From Micromonospora parathelypteridis (GTDB lineage Bacteria > Actinomycetota > Actinomycetes > Mycobacteriales > Micromonosporaceae), in the NCBI RefSeq assembly GCF_014201145.1, contig NZ_JACHDP010000001.1:248001-312000 (forward strand): DNA of 64,000 nt, in the 5' to 3' direction. Position 1 is the first letter of the stretch. The number at the start of each line of letters is the position of its first letter. Shown in pieces: positions 1 to 7,733 of the stretch. The notes under the pieces were generated by a model. The model ran no database searches. It was not told the origin of the DNA and worked only from the letters and a program-made list of their open reading frames with translations. The position numbers were made by a program, and so were the translations under genes.

Positions 1-145
1 CCGCTGTGCGGGCGATCTGCCCCAGATAGGCCACGCTGGCCGGGCGGGCGCCTCCGGCGGCACCGGTCGGCACGCCGTGTCCGCCACCGACGACGTCCCG
101 GCTGTCGCCGTTGGTGGGCAGGAACCAGTGGAAGGTGAGGCTCAT
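1..145 (-). CDS. ssuD: FMN-dependent alkanesulfonate monooxygenase, N-terminal part (cut by window edge)
   Basis: Only the first 48 codons lie in the window. The protein opens with MSLTFHWFLPTNGDSRDVV and reaches RPASVAYLGQIARTA, which matches the SsuD family start (a WFLPT-x-GD motif followed by a Y-L-x-QIA helix). SsuD uses FMNH2 and O2 to release sulfite from alkanesulfonates when sulfate is scarce. The ATG at 145 has a GAGGAAAG Shine-Dalgarno just upstream. The gene runs divergently from ssuABC, so uptake and desulfonation share one control region. The catalytic part lies outside the window, so activity cannot be judged. Confidence 0.88.
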   Translation of the reverse strand, partial: MSLTFHWFLPTNGDSRDVVGGGHGVPTGAAGGARPASVAYLGQIARTA

Positions 146-250
146 CTCGGCTCTTTCCTCGAGTGCGGCGCGGGTGCGGGTGGGGGTGCGCGCGCGGCGA
201 GCGGGCACCTCCTGAGGGGTGGGACGATCCCGCCGACAGCCTACCCATAA

Positions 251-273
251 AACCTATCGGGTTAGTAGGCTAC
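251..273. promoter_or_regulatory. Candidate sulfur operator in the ssuD/ssuA divergent promoter
   Basis: The only AT-rich stretch between ssuD and ssuA holds CCTATC-N5-AGTAGG at 253-269, an imperfect inverted repeat. Overlapping short repeats are AACC/GGTT at 251-254 and 260-263, and GTAG-g-CTAC at 265-273. A better version of the same design, CCTATC-N5-GATAGG, sits in front of the second sulfur unit at 11994-12010. The binding protein is unknown; a sulfur-responsive repressor is an inference. Confidence 0.5.
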
Positions 274-335
274 CGGCCACGGCGCCGACATCCGTCGATG
301 CGTCCGCCCCCGCATGTCCAACCCGAGGAGCCGCC

Positions 336-1313
336 ATGCGCATCTCATCGACGAGCCGACCCCCGCGTCGCCGCCTGCTCACGGCCGCGCTCGCCACCGT
401 GGCACTGCTGGCCACGGCCGGAGTGAGCGCGTGTGGCGGGTCCGCCGATGCGCGCGGCGACGCGAAGACGCTCCGGATCGGCTACCAGCGCTTCGGCGGC
501 CTGAGCCTGGTCAAGGCACGCGGCGCGACGCCGGGTGTCGAGTGGTCGCTGTTCGAGAGCGGTCCGGCGCTCACCGAGGCGCTCAAGGCAGGGTCCATCG
601 ACATCGGGCAGGTCGGTGAGGCGCCACCCGTCTTCGCCGCGGCCGGGAAGATCCCGTTCTCCATCATCGGGACGTCGGTGCCGATCCCCCAGGGTGAGGC
701 CGTGCTGGTCAAGGCCGACCGCGGCTATCGCAGCTTCGCCGACCTGAAGGGCAAGACCGTCGCCCTGAACAAGGGCTCCAACGTGCACTGGCTGCTGGTC
801 CGGCTACTCGAAGCCAACCAGATGACCCTGAAGGACATCCAGGTCAAGTACCTCAAGCCCGCGGAGGGGCGGCCCGCGTTCGACAGCGGGCAGATCGACG
901 CCTGGGTGATCTGGGACCCGTACTTCGCCCTGGCCGAACAGCCGGGGGTCCAGGTGCTCGCCGACGCGACGGGTCTGGCCAGCAACCGCGAGTACGTCCT
1001 GGCCGCCCCCGACGCGGTCGAGCAACGGTCGGACGAGATCCGGGCGTTCCTCCAGCGGTACCGCGAGGTGACCGACTGGGGCATCGCCCACCCCGAGGAG
1101 CGGGCCAGCACGCTCGCGCCGGAGCTGAAGATCTCGCAGGACATCACCACTCGCGCCCTGGCCCGCAGCGCCAAGCCCCTCGCCCCGGTCACCCCCGCCA
1201 TCGGCGACGAACTCCAGGCGATCACCGACAGCTTCATCGCCCTGGAGCTCATTCCGGGCCCGGTCGACATCCGTTCCCGGATCGACGACCGATTCAGTGC
1301 GGTCTTCCAGTGA
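336..1313 (+). CDS. ssuA: Aliphatic sulfonate ABC transporter, substrate-binding lipoprotein
   Basis: A 325-residue periplasmic-binding-type protein (SsuA/TauA family, NMT1-like fold) that captures sulfonates for SsuCB. The start at ATG 336 is chosen because GAGGAG lies 6 bp upstream and it gives a clean export signal: RRR, a hydrophobic stretch, then a lipobox with the lipidated cysteine at residue 33 (GVSAC). An in-frame earlier start at 219 would place 39 unlikely residues before the signal. The mature part contains family features such as IGYQRFGGL, the DIGQVGEAPP segment and the WVIWDPYFA segment. The stop overlaps the GTG start of ssuC by 4 bp. Substrate range within the sulfonate/taurine group cannot be fixed from sequence. 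Confidence 0.9.
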   Translation: MRISSTSRPPRRRLLTAALATVALLATAGVSACGGSADARGDAKTLRIGYQRFGGLSLVKARGATPGVEWSLFESGPALTEALKAGSIDIGQVGEAPPVFAAAGKIPFSIIGTSVPIPQGEAVLVKADRGYRSFADLKGKTVALNKGSNVHWLLVRLLEANQMTLKDIQVKYLKPAEGRPAFDSGQIDAWVIWDPYFALAEQPGVQVLADATGLASNREYVLAAPDAVEQRSDEIRAFLQRYREVTDWGIAHPEERASTLAPELKISQDITTRALARSAKPLAPVTPAIGDELQAITDSFIALELIPGPVDIRSRIDDRFSAVFQ

Positions 1314-2143
1314 GTCGTACAAGCCTCACCGAGGCGCCCGCGGCGGTCTCGGCCCCCGCGCCGGTCGCACCCCGCGCCCAGCGGCCGCCGAGGCGGTGGT
1401 GGCGGCTGGCCAGCCCGATCGTCCTGGTGCTGGGCTGGGAACTGGCCGCCCGGACCGGGCTGCTGGCACCGGAGAAACTGCCCGCGCCCAGTGACGTGCT
1501 GGCCGCAGGCTGGCGGCTGGCCCGGGACGGGACACTCGCCATCCATCTGCTGGACTCGCTCACCCGCGCCGGGACCGGGTTACTCATCGGCGGCCTCCTG
1601 GCGCTGATCCTGGGCGCGGTCGCGGGGCTGCTCCGGCTCGGCGACGACCTGGTCGACCCCCCGGTGCAGATGGCCCGGATGCTGCCGCACCTGGGCCTGG
1701 TCCCGTTGCTGATCATCTGGGTCGGCATCGGCGAATCGCTCAAGATCAGCCTGGTCGCCCTGGGCGCGTTCTTCCCGATCTACTTCAACACCTACGCCGG
1801 CATCCGGGACATCGACGAGCGGCTGGTGGAAGCCGCCCGCACCTGCGGCCTGGGGCACGCGGCCCGGCTGCGTCACGTGGTGCTGCCCGGCGCACTACCG
1901 GCACTCTTCCTCGGCCTGCGGCTGGCGATCGGCGCGGCCTGGCTCAGCCTGGTCGTCGGCGAGCAGGTCAACGCCCAGACCGGGATCGGCTTCCTGATGA
2001 TGGAGGCGCGGGAGTTCAGCCAGACCGACGTGGTGGTGCTCGGCCTGCTCGTCTACGCGCTGCTCGGGCTGATATCCGACCTTGCCTTGCGTGTCCTGGA
2101 GAGGAGGATGTTGACATGGCGTCGCGGACTGCGGGCCACCTGA
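1310..2143 (+). CDS. ssuC: Aliphatic sulfonate ABC transporter, permease
   Basis: A 277-residue inner-membrane permease of the BPD_transp_1 family with about six membrane segments. The coupling loop is clear at residues 174-197 (EAARTCG followed by the downstream LP pair), the site that contacts the ATPase. The N-terminal 30 residues are Pro/Ala/Arg-rich and cytoplasmic. Translation starts at GTG inside the ssuA stop (GTGA overlap), indicating coupled translation. It forms the channel for sulfonates delivered by the upstream lipoprotein. Confidence 0.9.
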   Translation: MSRTSLTEAPAAVSAPAPVAPRAQRPPRRWWRLASPIVLVLGWELAARTGLLAPEKLPAPSDVLAAGWRLARDGTLAIHLLDSLTRAGTGLLIGGLLALILGAVAGLLRLGDDLVDPPVQMARMLPHLGLVPLLIIWVGIGESLKISLVALGAFFPIYFNTYAGIRDIDERLVEAARTCGLGHAARLRHVVLPGALPALFLGLRLAIGAAWLSLVVGEQVNAQTGIGFLMMEAREFSQTDVVVLGLLVYALLGLISDLALRVLERRMLTWRRGLRAT

Positions 2144-2847
2144 GCGGCGCGACGCCGGTGTTGACCGCCCACGCGGTGCACCGGGCGTTCGGGCCGACAG
2201 TCGTGCTGGCCGGGGTCGACCTGACCATCGCGCGGGGTGAGGTCGTGGCCCTGCTGGGTGGCAGCGGTTCCGGCAAGAGCACGCTTCTGCGGATTCTCGC
2301 CGGGCTGGACGGCGAGGCCAGCGGTGAGATCGTCGTGCACGGCACCGCCGCCGTGGTCTTCCAGGAGCACCGGTTGCTGCCGTGGAAGCGGGTGGCGCCC
2401 AACGTCGGCCTCGGGCTGTCCGGGGCGGACACCGACGGGCGGATCCAGCGGGCGCTGGCCGAGGTCGGGCTCGCCGATCGGCACCGCGCCTGGCCGGCGG
2501 AGCTGTCCGGCGGGCAGGCGCAACGGGTGGCCGTCGCGCGGGCCCTGGTCCGCGAACCGGACCTGCTGCTGCTCGACGAGCCGTTCGGCGCCCTGGACGC
2601 GCTGACCCGACTGCGGATGCAGGTCCTGCTGCGCCGGCTCCGCGCCGAGCACGGCTTCGCCGCCCTGCTGGTCACCCACGACGTGGAGGAGGCGCTCCTG
2701 CTCGCCGACCGGATCCTGCTCCTCGACGCGGGCCGCATCGCCGCGGACCTGCCCGTCGACCTGGCCCCCACCCGCACGCCGGACGACCCGGCATTCGGCG
2801 CGCTGCGCCGGCACCTCCTCGACCGACTCGGTGTTCCCACCACCTGA
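2116..2847 (+). CDS. ssuB: Aliphatic sulfonate ABC transporter, ATP-binding protein
   Basis: A 243-residue ABC ATPase. Visible motifs are Walker A at residues 48-56 (GGSGSGKST), the Q-loop Gln at 83, signature SGGQ at 131-134, Walker B with D154-E155 and the switch His at 188. The gene starts 28 bp inside ssuC, behind a strong GAGAGGAGG ribosome site (2100-2108) that lies within ssuC. It is the energizing subunit of the SsuABC importer. The short spacing to the next gene (14 bp) puts the methanethiol oxidase in the same transcript. Confidence 0.92.
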   Translation: MASRTAGHLSGATPVLTAHAVHRAFGPTVVLAGVDLTIARGEVVALLGGSGSGKSTLLRILAGLDGEASGEIVVHGTAAVVFQEHRLLPWKRVAPNVGLGLSGADTDGRIQRALAEVGLADRHRAWPAELSGGQAQRVAVARALVREPDLLLLDEPFGALDALTRLRMQVLLRRLRAEHGFAALLVTHDVEEALLLADRILLLDAGRIAADLPVDLAPTRTPDDPAFGALRRHLLDRLGVPTT

Positions 2848-2861
2848 CGAGCGGAGACCCG

Positions 2862-4268
2862 ATGACCCACTGGACCCCCGACCCCACCTTCTACCCCTCC
2901 CCCCGCGAGGCGGTGACCGCCCCGGCGGAGAAGCTCGCCTACGTGGCCGCCTTCGACCGGGCCGCCAGCCGCCCGGACGCCATCGTGGTGCTGGACACCG
3001 ACCCCGACTCCCCCGACTACGGCCGGGTCGTCGGCTGGACCGACCTGCCACACCTCGGTGACGAGTTGCACCACTTCGGTTGGAACGCGTGCAGCAGCGC
3101 GCTCTGCCCGACCGCGCCGCACCCGCACGTCGAGCGGCGCTACCTGATCGTGCCCGGTCTGCGGTCGTCACGGATCCACGTCATCGACACCCAACCCGAC
3201 CCCCGCCAGCCGCAGGTCGTCAAGGTGATCGGGCCGGAGGAGCTGGCGAAGCGGGCCGGCTACTCCCGCCCGCACACCGTGCACTGTGGTCCGGACGGCA
3301 TCTACCTCTCCGCCCTCGGCGGCGCGGACGGCGCCGAGGGTCCGGGAGGTGTCGCCATCCTCGACCACACCACGTTCGAGGTACGCGGGGCGTGGGAGGC
3401 CGACCGGGGCCCGCAGTTCCTGGCGTACGACGTGTGGTGGCACCTCACCCAGGACGTGCTGGTCACCAGCGAGTGGGGTACCCCGTCGATGATCGAGGAC
3501 GGCATCATCGGTGAGCTGCTGTTGGGTCGGCGCTACGGCCACGCGATCCACTTCTGGGACCTCGCGAAGCGTCGGCACGTGCAGCGGGTCGACCTTGGTG
3601 ACCAGTACCAGATGCCGCTGGAGCTGCGCCCGGCGCACGATCCGACGAAGTCGTACGGGTTCGTCGGGGTGGTGATCAGCGTCGAGGACCTGTCCGCGTC
3701 GATCTGGCTGTGGCACCGTGACAGCGACGCCTGGGCGGTCACGAAGGTGATCGACATTCCGGCCGAACCCGCGGACCCGGCGGACCTGCCCGACCTGCTC
3801 AAGCCATTCGGGGCGGTGCCGCCGCTGGTGACCGACATCGACCTGTCGGTCGACGACCGGTTCCTCTACGTCTCCTGCTGGGGCACCGGGGAGCTACGCC
3901 AGTACGACGTCAGCGACCCGATGCACCCCGTGCAGACGGGCTCGGTGCACCTTGGCGGGATCGTCCGCCGTACGGCACATCCGGCCGCCCCCGACGAGGC
4001 GTTGGCCGGCGGCCCGCAGATGGTGGAGGTCAGCCGCGACGGCAGACGGGTCTATGTCAGCAACTCCCTCTACGGCGCGTGGGACGACCAGTTCTACCCC
4101 GACGGGGTGGGCGCCTGGCTGGCCAAGCTCGACGTCGACGTCGACGCCGGAGGGCTCATCCCCGACGAGAGGTTCTTCCCCCACGGGGACGAGTTCCGGG
4201 GGCTGCGGGTGCACCAGACCCGGTTGCAGGGCGGGGACGCGTCCTCCGACTCGTACTGCTTTCCGTGA
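2862..4268 (+). CDS. Methanethiol oxidase, selenium-binding protein SBP56 family
   Basis: A 468-residue SBP56-family protein, the usual full length. The family oxidizes methanethiol to formaldehyde, hydrogen sulfide and hydrogen peroxide; bacterial members (MtoX type) carry copper. Recognizable blocks are the WNACSSALCP motif with its conserved cysteine pair, the SRPHTVHCGPDGIYLSALG segment, the HFWDL segment and the conserved C-terminal SDSYCFP. Repeated beta-propeller blades run through the protein. ATG 2862 has GGAG upstream. Placement directly after ssuB suggests it completes a path that releases sulfur from C1 or organic sulfur compounds. No signal peptide is seen, so it should be cytoplasmic here. 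Confidence 0.9.
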   Translation: MTHWTPDPTFYPSPREAVTAPAEKLAYVAAFDRAASRPDAIVVLDTDPDSPDYGRVVGWTDLPHLGDELHHFGWNACSSALCPTAPHPHVERRYLIVPGLRSSRIHVIDTQPDPRQPQVVKVIGPEELAKRAGYSRPHTVHCGPDGIYLSALGGADGAEGPGGVAILDHTTFEVRGAWEADRGPQFLAYDVWWHLTQDVLVTSEWGTPSMIEDGIIGELLLGRRYGHAIHFWDLAKRRHVQRVDLGDQYQMPLELRPAHDPTKSYGFVGVVISVEDLSASIWLWHRDSDAWAVTKVIDIPAEPADPADLPDLLKPFGAVPPLVTDIDLSVDDRFLYVSCWGTGELRQYDVSDPMHPVQTGSVHLGGIVRRTAHPAAPDEALAGGPQMVEVSRDGRRVYVSNSLYGAWDDQFYPDGVGAWLAKLDVDVDAGGLIPDERFFPHGDEFRGLRVHQTRLQGGDASSDSYCFP

Positions 4269-4894
4269 CCGTCACCACCTGGGCGACGCTCGCGGCGCTC
4301 GGCGCGTTCCATGGCCTGAACCCGGCGATGGGCTGGCTGTTCGCGGTGGCCCGGGGTCTGCAGGAACGCAGCCGTGCGGTCCTGCTGCGGTCGCTGCTGC
4401 CGATCGCGGCGGGACATCTCGCCTCGGTGGGGATCGTCGCGGCGCTGGTGACCGCGACCCGGTCGGTGACGGCGAGTACCACCCTGGCGGTGGTCGGTGG
4501 GGTGCTGCTGGTCGCCTTCGGGCTGTGGCGGCTGCTCTCCCAGCGACACTTCCGCTGGGCGGGGATGCGGTTGTCCGCGGCGCAACTCGCGGGCTGGTCG
4601 TTCCTCATGTCGTCGGCGCACGGTGCGGGGCTGATGCTGCTGCCGGTGCTGGTCGCCGAGCCGGTGCCCGGGGGTCACCCCGGGCACCTGACGGCCGCCC
4701 CGGTAGGTGCGCTGCCCGGGCTCGCCGCGGCGGGGGTGCACACCGTGGCCATGCTCGGCACGGCCCTGGTCATCGCGATGCTGGTCTATGAGGTGCTCGG
4801 GGTCGGGGTGCTGCGTCGGGCGTGGTTCAACGTCGATCGTCTGTGGGCCGGCGTGCTGGTCGCGGCCGGGCTGGTGACGCTGATCCAGGCCTGA
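4265..4894 (+). CDS. Polytopic membrane protein with conserved intramembrane histidines, possible metal transporter
   Basis: A 209-residue hydrophobic protein with about six membrane segments, starting at a GTG that overlaps the stop of the methanethiol oxidase (GTGA), so the two are translationally coupled. Histidines fall in or next to membrane segments: H16 in the motif FHGLNPAMGW, H51, H119 in SAHGAGLMLLP and H159, with H138 and H141 in a loop. This pattern resembles NicO/UreH-type metal transporters, but I cannot assign it firmly. Because SBP56-type methanethiol oxidases need a metal, a role in metal supply or in sulfur-product export is possible. This is an inference from position and histidine pattern only. 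Confidence 0.7.
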   Translation: MTVTTWATLAALGAFHGLNPAMGWLFAVARGLQERSRAVLLRSLLPIAAGHLASVGIVAALVTATRSVTASTTLAVVGGVLLVAFGLWRLLSQRHFRWAGMRLSAAQLAGWSFLMSSAHGAGLMLLPVLVAEPVPGGHPGHLTAAPVGALPGLAAAGVHTVAMLGTALVIAMLVYEVLGVGVLRRAWFNVDRLWAGVLVAAGLVTLIQA

Positions 4895-4946
4895 CCGCCG
4901 GTCGACGACCATAGTGGAGGGACGCTTTCTGTGATCTCATGTCGCG

Positions 4947-5963
4947 ATGAACACCCCGACTCCCCTCATGCGCCTGGTGGCCGGCGTGTGGGGGTTCAAG
5001 ACCCTCGCGGTCGGCGTCGAGCTCGGCCTGTTCACCCGGTTGGCCGGCGGGCGGACGATGACCGTCGACCAGGCCGCCGCCGAATTCGGGCTGCCCGACC
5101 GGCCCGCGGACCTTTTGCTGGCCGCTAGTGCCTCGCTCGGCCTGCTGGAGAAGGCCGGCGACGGATACCGCAACTCCGAGTTGGCCGAGCAGTTCCTGGT
5201 CGAGGGCCGCCCGTACTACTTCGGTGCCCAGGTGCGCTACTCGGACCTGCGCACCTACCTGCCCTGGCACCGCATCGGCGAGGCCCTGCGCACGGATCGA
5301 CCGTTGACCTGGGACCCGGAGGCCCAGCAGTCGATGTTCGACACCTCCGACCCGGAGATGCTGGCCCAGTTCTGGGATGCCATGTTCTCCACGTCCAGCT
5401 TCACCGCCACGGCGCTGGCCGACGCGTACGACTTCTCCGGGCACAGCCGCCTGCTCGACGTGGGAGGCGGCGCCGGGGCGTTCCCGATCGAGTTCTGCCG
5501 ACGCCTGCCCGAGCTGCGGGCGACCGTCCTGGACCTGCCGCACGTCTGCGTACGGGCGCGGGAGCGGATCGCGGAGGCCGGCCTGACCGGGCGGATCGGC
5601 ACGTTCGCCGGGGACTTCCTCGCCGACCCGGCGCTGCCCGGCGGGCACGACGTCATCCTGCTCAGCATGATCCTGCACGACTGGGACGAGCCGACGAACC
5701 GGGCGCTGCTGGCCCGGTGCCACGCGGCGCTGCCGCCCGGCGGGGCGATCGTCGTCTGTGAACTGCTGCTCAACGACGAGCGCACCGGACCGCCGGAGGC
5801 GGCGCTGATGGGCATGAACATGCTGGTCGAGACCGAGGGCGGCCGAAACTACTCGGGTGCCGAATATGCGGCCTGGCTGACCGACGCCGGCTTCGTCGAC
5901 GTCCGTACGGTGCCGTTCGACGCCCCCGGGGCCAACGGCGCGGTGGTCGCTCGCCGGCCCTGA
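4947..5963 (+). CDS. SAM-dependent O-methyltransferase, hydroxyneurosporene/plant-type family
   Basis: A 338-residue class I methyltransferase with an N-terminal winged-helix dimerization domain (residues 10-90) and a C-terminal Rossmann domain. The SAM-binding loop is LLDVGGGAGAFP at 169-180. The catalytic-base motif LHDWDE at 243-248 corresponds to the HDW(D/S) motif of small-molecule O-methyltransferases. Members methylate hydroxyls of polyketides, carotenoids or phenols; the substrate here is unknown. ATG 4947 is 52 bp after the preceding gene. It is followed by a strong terminator, so it may end the upstream operon or be transcribed alone. Confidence 0.85.
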   Translation: MNTPTPLMRLVAGVWGFKTLAVGVELGLFTRLAGGRTMTVDQAAAEFGLPDRPADLLLAASASLGLLEKAGDGYRNSELAEQFLVEGRPYYFGAQVRYSDLRTYLPWHRIGEALRTDRPLTWDPEAQQSMFDTSDPEMLAQFWDAMFSTSSFTATALADAYDFSGHSRLLDVGGGAGAFPIEFCRRLPELRATVLDLPHVCVRARERIAEAGLTGRIGTFAGDFLADPALPGGHDVILLSMILHDWDEPTNRALLARCHAALPPGGAIVVCELLLNDERTGPPEAALMGMNMLVETEGGRNYSGAEYAAWLTDAGFVDVRTVPFDAPGANGAVVARRP

Positions 5964-5969
5964 CCGCCG

Positions 5970-6002
5970 GCGACACCCGGCCCGGGAAGGGCCGGGTGTC
6001 GC
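5970..6002. terminator. Hairpin terminator between convergent genes
   Basis: Perfect 14-bp arms at 5970-5983 and 5989-6002 (GCGACACCCGGCCC and its complement) around a GGGAA loop, placed between the O-methyltransferase and the convergent hydrolase. It has no T-tract, as is usual in actinobacteria, and can serve both strands. Confidence 0.8.
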
Positions 6003-6045
6003 AGCGTCCTCGCGGCGCTGGCGTCCGAACGGCTACCGGTACGGG

Positions 6046-6897
6046 TCAGGCGCGAGCCTTGGCCGGCTGCTTCATGAAGTCCATGATCGCCTTGTTGATG
6101 TCGTCGGCGTGTGTCCACGGGATACCGTGCGGCGCGCCCTTGAGCGTGATGAGCTGGCCGGTCGGCATCATCGGCGCGAGCCGCTGGCCGGTCACCGGGT
6201 AGGGCAACACGTTGTCCTTGTCGCCCTGCACGATCAGCAGCGGCACGTCGATCTTCGGCAGGTCGGGGCGGAAGTCCTCCTGCCAGGCGCTCACGCTGTC
6301 GTAGGTGCCCTTCGCGGAGGCCATCGCACCGATCTGCCAGTGCGCCCGGTACGCCTCCTCGCTGACCAGCTTGCCCTTGTTCTCGCTGTAGTTGAAGAAC
6401 GCGTCGCAGAACTGGGTCAGGTAGGCGAACCGGTCCTTGATGATGGCGTCCTGGAAACCCTTGAACAGGCTCGGGTCGACGCCCTCCGGGTTGTCCTTGG
6501 CCTTGACCAGCATCGGTTCCAGCGGGCTGAGCACCACGGCCCGGCTCACTCGCTGGGAGCCGTAGTTGCCCAGGTAGCGGATCACCTCACCGGTGCCCAT
6601 GGAGTGCCCCACCAGGGTCGCGTCGCTCAGGTTCAGCTCGGTCATCAGGACGTCCAGGTCCGCGGCGAACGTGTTGTAGTCGTACCCGAACGTCGGTTGG
6701 GCCGAGTTGCCGAAACCGCGCCGATCGTAGGTGATCGTCCGGTATCCGGCGTTGAGGAGCTGGGTGGTCACCTTCTCCCAGGTCGCCCCGTTGAACGGGA
6801 AGCCGTGGATCAGCACCACCGGCTTACCGGATCCGTGATCCTCGTAGTACAGGTCGATGGGCGCGGAGTTTTCCGTCCCCACGGTGATGAAAGGCAT
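6046..6897 (-). CDS. Alpha/beta hydrolase, non-heme chloroperoxidase-like
   Basis: A 283-residue alpha/beta-hydrolase of the family often named non-heme chloroperoxidase (perhydrolase/esterase). The oxyanion segment is LIHGFPFNG; the nucleophile elbow GHSMG has Ser99; the acid is in QGDKDNV and the catalytic His in APHGIPW. The start at 6897 is chosen for its GGAG at proper spacing; an upstream in-frame start at 7011 has no support. The protein lacks a signal peptide. It faces away from the two small secreted genes at 7076. Natural substrate unknown. Confidence 0.85.
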   Translation of the reverse strand: MPFITVGTENSAPIDLYYEDHGSGKPVVLIHGFPFNGATWEKVTTQLLNAGYRTITYDRRGFGNSAQPTFGYDYNTFAADLDVLMTELNLSDATLVGHSMGTGEVIRYLGNYGSQRVSRAVVLSPLEPMLVKAKDNPEGVDPSLFKGFQDAIIKDRFAYLTQFCDAFFNYSENKGKLVSEEAYRAHWQIGAMASAKGTYDSVSAWQEDFRPDLPKIDVPLLIVQGDKDNVLPYPVTGQRLAPMMPTGQLITLKGAPHGIPWTHADDINKAIMDFMKQPAKARA

Positions 6898-7075
6898 GTT
6901 TGTCTCCTGCTCCGGTTTCGGGCTGTCGGACGTCCCGCGCTTTCCCGCCCGCTCGCCGGATATGCCGGCCGCCGAACGCGTCGCCGTGTCGAGCGGGTGA
7001 GCCCGAGCCATCGACAGATATCGACGCTCTCGTTAGGGTTGCCGGTAGGAAAGTTTCGGCGTACGGGAGGTGGGC

Positions 7076-7396
7076 ATGCCCCGACGAATCCGCACGTGGG
7101 TCACCACGTTGGCCATCGGCACGGCCACGGCCGCGCTGGGCGCCGCGCCGCCCCACGCCGACCCGGTGGTGCCACGGCACGCCATCGTGGTCTGCCAGAG
7201 CGCCAGTTTCTACGCCAACTACGACTCGGCCGGCGGCCCGACCGGCCTCAAGCGCACCCTGGCCTATGGCAACAAGATCGGTCACACGCCGGGCGCGCAC
7301 CCGGTCTACAACGGGTGGGCGGCGTCGTTCGACTTCGGCCCCAACGACTGGGGCTACCTGCGCGCCGAGTGCATCGGCGGGTACGACTCATGGTGA
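7076..7396 (+). CDS. Small secreted protein, SH3-like, function unknown
   Basis: A 106-residue protein with an Arg-containing N-terminus, a hydrophobic signal segment and a probable cleavage near AAPPHA. The mature part has two cysteines (VVCQS and AECIG) that could form one disulfide, and many aromatic and glycine residues. It looks like a compact beta domain related to bacterial SH3 modules. ATG 7076 is preferred over GTG 7070 because GGGAGG ends 5 bp before it. It overlaps the next gene, which encodes another small exported SH3-like protein, by 7 bp, so the two are probably made together. No specific function is recognized. Confidence 0.72.
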   Translation: MPRRIRTWVTTLAIGTATAALGAAPPHADPVVPRHAIVVCQSASFYANYDSAGGPTGLKRTLAYGNKIGHTPGAHPVYNGWAASFDFGPNDWGYLRAECIGGYDSW

Positions 7397-7674
7397 GGCG
7401 ACAGGTGATCGCCGGCCTGCTGGCCGGGGTCGTGGCCGCGACGCTCGCCCTGCCGAGCCCCGCCCAGGCCGCCAACGGCACGATCGGCCAACGGGAGACG
7501 GTGTGCGCGAGCGACCTGTTCGTCCGCACCCAGCCCGTCGGCGCGTGGATGGGCACTCTCTACCAGGGGCAGACGTTCCTGGTCGAGGGTCCCCGCAGCG
7601 GTGGCTACATCTACGGCTTCGCGTACGGGCACATCAACCGACGCGGTTGGGTGCAGGACGGCTGGTTCTGCTGA
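7390..7674 (+). CDS. Small secreted SH3-domain protein
   Basis: A 94-residue protein with a clear Sec signal peptide (about 1-28, ending SPAQA) followed by a single bacterial SH3-type module containing LFVRTQPVG, a GTLYQGQTFLV strand and a C-terminal GWVQDGWFC. Two cysteines (VCASD and the last residue) could close the domain. The ATG lies inside the end of the preceding gene, 7 bp before its stop. Such proteins often bind cell-wall material or act as secreted inhibitors. A bidirectional terminator follows immediately. Confidence 0.75.
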   Translation: MVRRQVIAGLLAGVVAATLALPSPAQAANGTIGQRETVCASDLFVRTQPVGAWMGTLYQGQTFLVEGPRSGGYIYGFAYGHINRRGWVQDGWFC

Positions 7675-7695
7675 CCGTGCCCGCTGGCGCGAACG

Positions 7696-7723
7696 GGCGG
7701 CCACCGGTCCCCCGGTGGCCGCC
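7696..7723. terminator. Bidirectional hairpin terminator
   Basis: Perfect 12-bp arms GGCGGCCACCGG (7696-7707) and CCGGTGGCCGCC (7712-7723) with a 4-base loop, located between the convergent SH3 gene and the GH99-like gene. Confidence 0.8.
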
Positions 7724-7733
7724 TGATCGTCGG

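Noticed and set aside
298..426. Possible second sulfur leader peptide overlapping the start of ssuA (contains RRADPRVAAC)
   Set aside because: It lies in another frame inside the ssuA signal-peptide codons, has no ribosome site and lacks the VDL core; similarity is judged to be chance.
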